Assembly: GCA_947627825.1 (NCBI GenBank)
Contig: CANQXO010000054.1
Coordinates: forward strand, 1-9,470
Source of the DNA: an uncultured Clostridia bacterium
GTDB taxonomy: Bacteria > Bacillota_A > Clostridia > TANB77 > CAG-508
DNA length: 9,470 bases
Direction of reading: 5' to 3'
The first letter of the stretch is position 1. Every line of letters starts with the position of its first letter. The translations under genes were made by a program, and so were the position numbers. A model generated the notes under the pieces. The model saw only the letters and a program-made list of their open reading frames with translations, made no database searches and had not been told where the DNA came from. Below, piece after piece: positions 6,690 to 9,470 of this stretch.

Positions 6690-8135
6690 ATGGCATTTAC
6701 ATCAATTAAATTTTTAATATTTTTTACAGTAATTTGTTTTGTTTATTTTTTGTTAAATAAAAAACTAAAAATATACTGGCTATTATTAGGCAGTTATTTC
6801 TTTTATATGTGTTGGAACCCTAAATACGCTCTACTAATGCTGTTTTCAACGATTGTAACATATTTAAGTGGTATACTTATTAGCAAATCAAAAGATAAGA
6901 AAACAAAAAAACTATGGGTTGTACTCTCATTAACTATAAACCTTTTAATATTAGTAATTTTTAAATACTATACTTTCTTAGTAGATAATATAAATAGCAT
7001 TTTAAATAAGTTAAACTTGTTTACTTTACCAAGTACACTTAATTTATTATTACCAGTAGGAATAAGTTTTTACACTTTCCAAGCATTAAGTTATACAATG
7101 GATGTTTACAGAAATGATGTAAAGGTCGAGAAAAATTTTGCAAGATATGCTTTATTTGTGTCATTTTTTCCTCAATTAGTTGCAGGACCTATTGAAAAAT
7201 CTAAAGATTTGCTAAAGCAATTTAATGTAGAAAGAAAATTTGATTGGGATAATTTTAAAAATGGATTAATCTTAATGGGAATAGGATTTTTCTATAAGTT
7301 AGTGCTAGCTGATAGAGCTGCTTTGTGTGTAAATCAAGTATATAATAATTTAGGAAGCTATACAGAAGGTGGAGGTTTGTACTTGATTATTGCCACAGTT
7401 TTATTTGCCTTCCAGATATACTTTGATTTTAATGCTTATTCAATAATTGCAAAAGGAAGTGCAAAAGTTTTAGGATACCAACTTACAACGAACTTCAACA
7501 AGCCATACTTTTCAACTTCAATAAAAGAATTCTGGAGAAGATGGCATATTTCACTTTCTTCATGGTTTAAAGAATATTTATACTTTCCTTTAGGAGGAAG
7601 CAGAAAAGGTTTTTGGAGGACGCAACTTAATTTAATGATTGTTTTCTTGGTCAGTGGATTATGGCATGGTGCAGCTTGGACTTTTGTTATTTGGGGACTA
7701 ATTCATGGATTATATCAAGTAATAGAAAATATATTTAGAAAAATTACTAAGAAGGAAGAATCTAAAAATAAATTTATCAAACTTATAAAAATGATTTTTA
7801 CTTTTATACTAGTAAATTTCGCGTGGATATTCTTTAGAGCAAACACAATTCAAGATGCATTTTTTGTTATATCAAATTTATTTAAATTTGGTATGCCTAT
7901 AAATAAAACACTACTAGGATTAGATTTGAGCAATTTGTTTGTTCTTTCAGTTACATTATTCATAACATTTTTACTAGAGGCAATTTCAACAAAAACAAAC
8001 TTAAAAAATTGGCTTAACAAAAGAAATATAGTTATTAGATGGTCTATATATTATATTATTATTTTCAGCATAATTATATTTGGTATATATGGTCCAGGAT
8101 ATTCATCTCAAGAGTTTATATATTTTCAATTCTAA
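6690..8135 (+). CDS. MBOAT-family O-acyltransferase (AlgI/DltB-like)
   Basis: This 481-residue polytopic membrane enzyme belongs to the family that carries acyl groups, usually acetyl, across the membrane for transfer to exported polymers such as alginate, teichoic acid or peptidoglycan. About ten hydrophobic segments are visible. Family signatures in order are LLLPVGISFYTFQALSY (119-135), FFPQLVAGPIEK (159-170), EFWRRWHISLSSWFKEYLYF (280-299) followed by PLGGSR, and SGLWHGAAWTFVIWGLIHG (322-340). His286 and His326 match the conserved MBOAT histidines; the latter is the usual catalytic one. A small deviation is FDFNAYSIIAKG (245-256), where many AlgI-like proteins have FDFSGYSDMAIG, so the usual Asp is Ile here. 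Start ATG 6690 follows AAGGA at 10 nt. The next gene encodes an SGNH-type partner, which supports polysaccharide O-acylation rather than D-alanylation: no dltA or dltC is seen. The polymer modified is unknown. Confidence 0.92.
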   Translation: MAFTSIKFLIFFTVICFVYFLLNKKLKIYWLLLGSYFFYMCWNPKYALLMLFSTIVTYLSGILISKSKDKKTKKLWVVLSLTINLLILVIFKYYTFLVDNINSILNKLNLFTLPSTLNLLLPVGISFYTFQALSYTMDVYRNDVKVEKNFARYALFVSFFPQLVAGPIEKSKDLLKQFNVERKFDWDNFKNGLILMGIGFFYKLVLADRAALCVNQVYNNLGSYTEGGGLYLIIATVLFAFQIYFDFNAYSIIAKGSAKVLGYQLTTNFNKPYFSTSIKEFWRRWHISLSSWFKEYLYFPLGGSRKGFWRTQLNLMIVFLVSGLWHGAAWTFVIWGLIHGLYQVIENIFRKITKKEESKNKFIKLIKMIFTFILVNFAWIFFRANTIQDAFFVISNLFKFGMPINKTLLGLDLSNLFVLSVTLFITFLLEAISTKTNLKNWLNKRNIVIRWSIYYIIIFSIIIFGIYGPGYSSQEFIYFQF

Positions 8136-8189
8136 TGAAAGGAGAAAAGGCTAGAAAATAAGAACTTTACATGTTTGCCTTAGTAAAAA

Positions 8190-9125
8190 ATGAAATTAAG
8201 AACGAAAAGACTTTTTAAAATTATAATATTTATATTAATATTTGCACTCATTCTATCGCTTTTGATGAAAATTTTAATTAGAAAAGGCGATGGACTAGGA
8301 AGTGATGTATATTCTTTTTATGACCTTGAAGAAAATACATTAGATATGGTTTTCTTTGGCTCATCTCATTGCTATTCAACATTTTCTCCTTACAAAATAG
8401 AAGAAATAACTGGTTTGAAATCATACAATTTTTCGACACAACAACAGCCAATAAATATATCTTATCACTTTATGGTTGAAACTCTAAAAACACAAAAACC
8501 TAAATATTTTATTTTGGAAACTCGAATGTTTACAATAGATGATGAATACATGGAAGAAGGCGTTGTTAGAGATGCTTTAGACAAAATGAAGATGTCTCAA
8601 AATAAAATAGAAGCAATAAATGAAAGTGTTAAGGATAAAGAAGCAAGAGCTTCATATTATTTAAACATTATTAAATATCATTCTAGATTTATGGAAATAG
8701 GAATAGAAGAAATTATAAATGCTATTAGGGGTAAAAGTATAGATAATAAAGGCTATGTAGGACTTCCAGTTGGAAAAGATATCTATATAGATAATAGTTA
8801 TGTATTAAATATAAACGACACAGTAGAACTTTCTAATAAAAATTTGGAATTCTTTAATAAAATAATCGATTTAGCAAAAGAAAATAATATTACTTTAATA
8901 CTAGTTAAAAGTCCATGTGTAATTACTGAAGATGACCAAAAACATTTTAACAAAGTAAAGGAAATAGCGAAGGAAAATGGGATAGACTACATAGATTATA
9001 ATTATATGTTTGATGAACTTAACTTTAATTTCGAAGAAGATTTTTATGATTATGGACATTTATCAAAAAATGGCTCAGAAAAAGTATCAGAAAATTTTGC
9101 TAATTATATTCTAAGTAAAAATTAA
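8190..9125 (+). CDS. membrane-anchored SGNH-fold protein, probable acyltransferase partner of the MBOAT protein
   Basis: This 311-residue protein has a short basic N-terminus and one membrane helix (about 9-30), which places the rest outside the cell. The extracellular part shows the ends of an SGNH hydrolase/acyltransferase fold: block I is VFFGSSHCYS, with Ser59 as the likely nucleophile (GSS in place of GDS, as in DltD-like proteins). The C-terminal block is DYGHLSKNG, with Asp287 and His290 as the likely acid and base. By analogy with AlgJ/AlgX, PatB and DltD, it would take the acyl group delivered by the MBOAT protein and place it on a surface polymer. The gene begins 54 nt after the MBOAT gene and is surely cotranscribed. 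An in-frame stop at 8181 makes ATG 8190 the first possible start, yet no ribosome binding site lies directly before it; the nearest, AAAGGAG, is at 8138-8144. It might also act as an esterase. Confidence 0.8.
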   Translation: MKLRTKRLFKIIIFILIFALILSLLMKILIRKGDGLGSDVYSFYDLEENTLDMVFFGSSHCYSTFSPYKIEEITGLKSYNFSTQQQPINISYHFMVETLKTQKPKYFILETRMFTIDDEYMEEGVVRDALDKMKMSQNKIEAINESVKDKEARASYYLNIIKYHSRFMEIGIEEIINAIRGKSIDNKGYVGLPVGKDIYIDNSYVLNINDTVELSNKNLEFFNKIIDLAKENNITLILVKSPCVITEDDQKHFNKVKEIAKENGIDYIDYNYMFDELNFNFEEDFYDYGHLSKNGSEKVSENFANYILSKN

Positions 9126-9131
9126 TAAATA

Positions 9132-9160
9132 TTGAAAAATCAATAAATATGTGATAAAAT
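9132..9160 (+). promoter_or_regulatory. sigma-A promoter of aspS
   Basis: TTGAAA (9132-9137) and TAAAAT (9155-9160) are 17 bp apart, with a TGA extension (9152-9154) just before the -10 box. Transcription would begin about 30 nt before the aspS ATG. There is no room for a T-box leader. The promoter starts only 6 nt past the SGNH gene stop, and no strong terminator separates the two, so read-through is also possible. Confidence 0.7.
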
Positions 9161-9197
9161 AAATAACGAAAAAAAATAAAAAAAGGGAGCAGGCTTG

Positions 9198-9470
9198 ATG
9201 TATAGAAATCATAATTGTGGAGAATTAAATATAAAAAATGTAGGAGAAGAAGTTACTCTTGCTGGATGGGTTCAAAGAATTAGAAATCTAGGAGAAATAC
9301 AATTTGTAGACCTTCGTGACGAAAAAGGAATTACCCAACTTGTTATATCAAAAGAAATGCAAGAGTCGATGAAAGAAGTTAATCCAGAAACAGTAATTAG
9401 CGTTACTGGAAAGGTAAATGAAAGGTCAAATAAAAATCCTAAAATGCCTACTGGAGAAATTGAAATAAAT
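9198..9470 (+). CDS. aspS: aspartyl-tRNA synthetase, N-terminal part (cut by window end)
   Basis: The first 91 codons are present and the frame is open to the window edge. The enzyme charges tRNA-Asp, and in some bacteria also tRNA-Asn, with aspartate in the cytoplasm. The visible part is the N-terminal OB-fold that binds the anticodon. It shows CGELNIKNVGEEVTLAGWVQ near 7-26, then FVDLRDEKGITQLVI, and VNERSNKNPKMPTGEIEI near the end, all typical of bacterial AspRS. The class II catalytic motifs lie beyond the window. Asparaginyl-tRNA synthetase shares the fold, but the N-terminal CGEL and the NPKMPTGEIE segment fit AspRS better. ATG 9198 follows AAGGGAG (9183-9189) at 8 nt, so the start is firm. 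The anticodon preference (discriminating or not) cannot be judged from this fragment. Confidence 0.9.
   Translation, partial: MYRNHNCGELNIKNVGEEVTLAGWVQRIRNLGEIQFVDLRDEKGITQLVISKEMQESMKEVNPETVISVTGKVNERSNKNPKMPTGEIEIN

Noticed and set aside
9125..9150. Terminator between the SGNH gene and aspS
   Set aside because: Only a 6-bp A/T-rich stem (TATTGA/TCAATA) can be drawn, it overlaps the aspS -35 box, and no T-run follows.
9126..9197. T-box riboswitch ahead of aspS
   Set aside because: The space between the promoter and the start codon is far too short for a T-box leader, and no T-box sequence is seen.

Overview
The window is low-GC DNA with standard stop codons and strong AAGGAG-type ribosome binding sites. 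It is most likely from the chromosome of a spore-forming Firmicute of the Clostridia. A YlbJ-type sporulation membrane protein, a clostridial-style four-cysteine TSCPD protein and the sigma-A-like promoters (TTGAAA-N17-TATAAT) support this. The species cannot be named from the sequence.

Left part (1-5925), housekeeping. A ylbJ-like gene (minus strand) diverges from a plus-strand cluster: a small TSCPD protein, the transcription-repair coupling factor mfd, and a SpoU-family RNA methyltransferase. The cluster has a good promoter at 1211-1239 and a leader built from four degenerate 18-nt repeats, the last of which carries the ribosome binding site. mfd is broken by a one-base frameshift near 2624-2629. 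The two pieces together cover a complete Mfd of about 1126 residues. The cluster ends at a 17-bp perfect-stem terminator that probably works in both directions.

Middle part (5931-6690). A single minus-strand gene of unknown function encodes 183 aa. Its base composition is clearly richer in G+C than its neighbours. It has its own near-consensus promoter (TTGACT-N17-TATAAT), a strong ribosome binding site and a GTG start. Its protein carries an HExxH motif and a CWWC motif. A two-level inverted repeat lies between its promoter and the divergent promoter of the next operon. This is the least explained part of the window.

Right part (6628-9470). A two-gene operon encodes an AlgI/DltB-like MBOAT O-acyltransferase and a membrane-anchored SGNH-fold partner. 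This is the usual pairing for O-acylation of a cell-surface or exported polymer. A further promoter (9132-9160) starts aspS, the aspartyl-tRNA synthetase gene, which is cut by the window end.

I saw no tRNA or rRNA gene, CRISPR array, insertion sequence or riboswitch. The acyltransferase pair is a known type of system. The best candidate for something undescribed is the orphan gene at 5931-6482.
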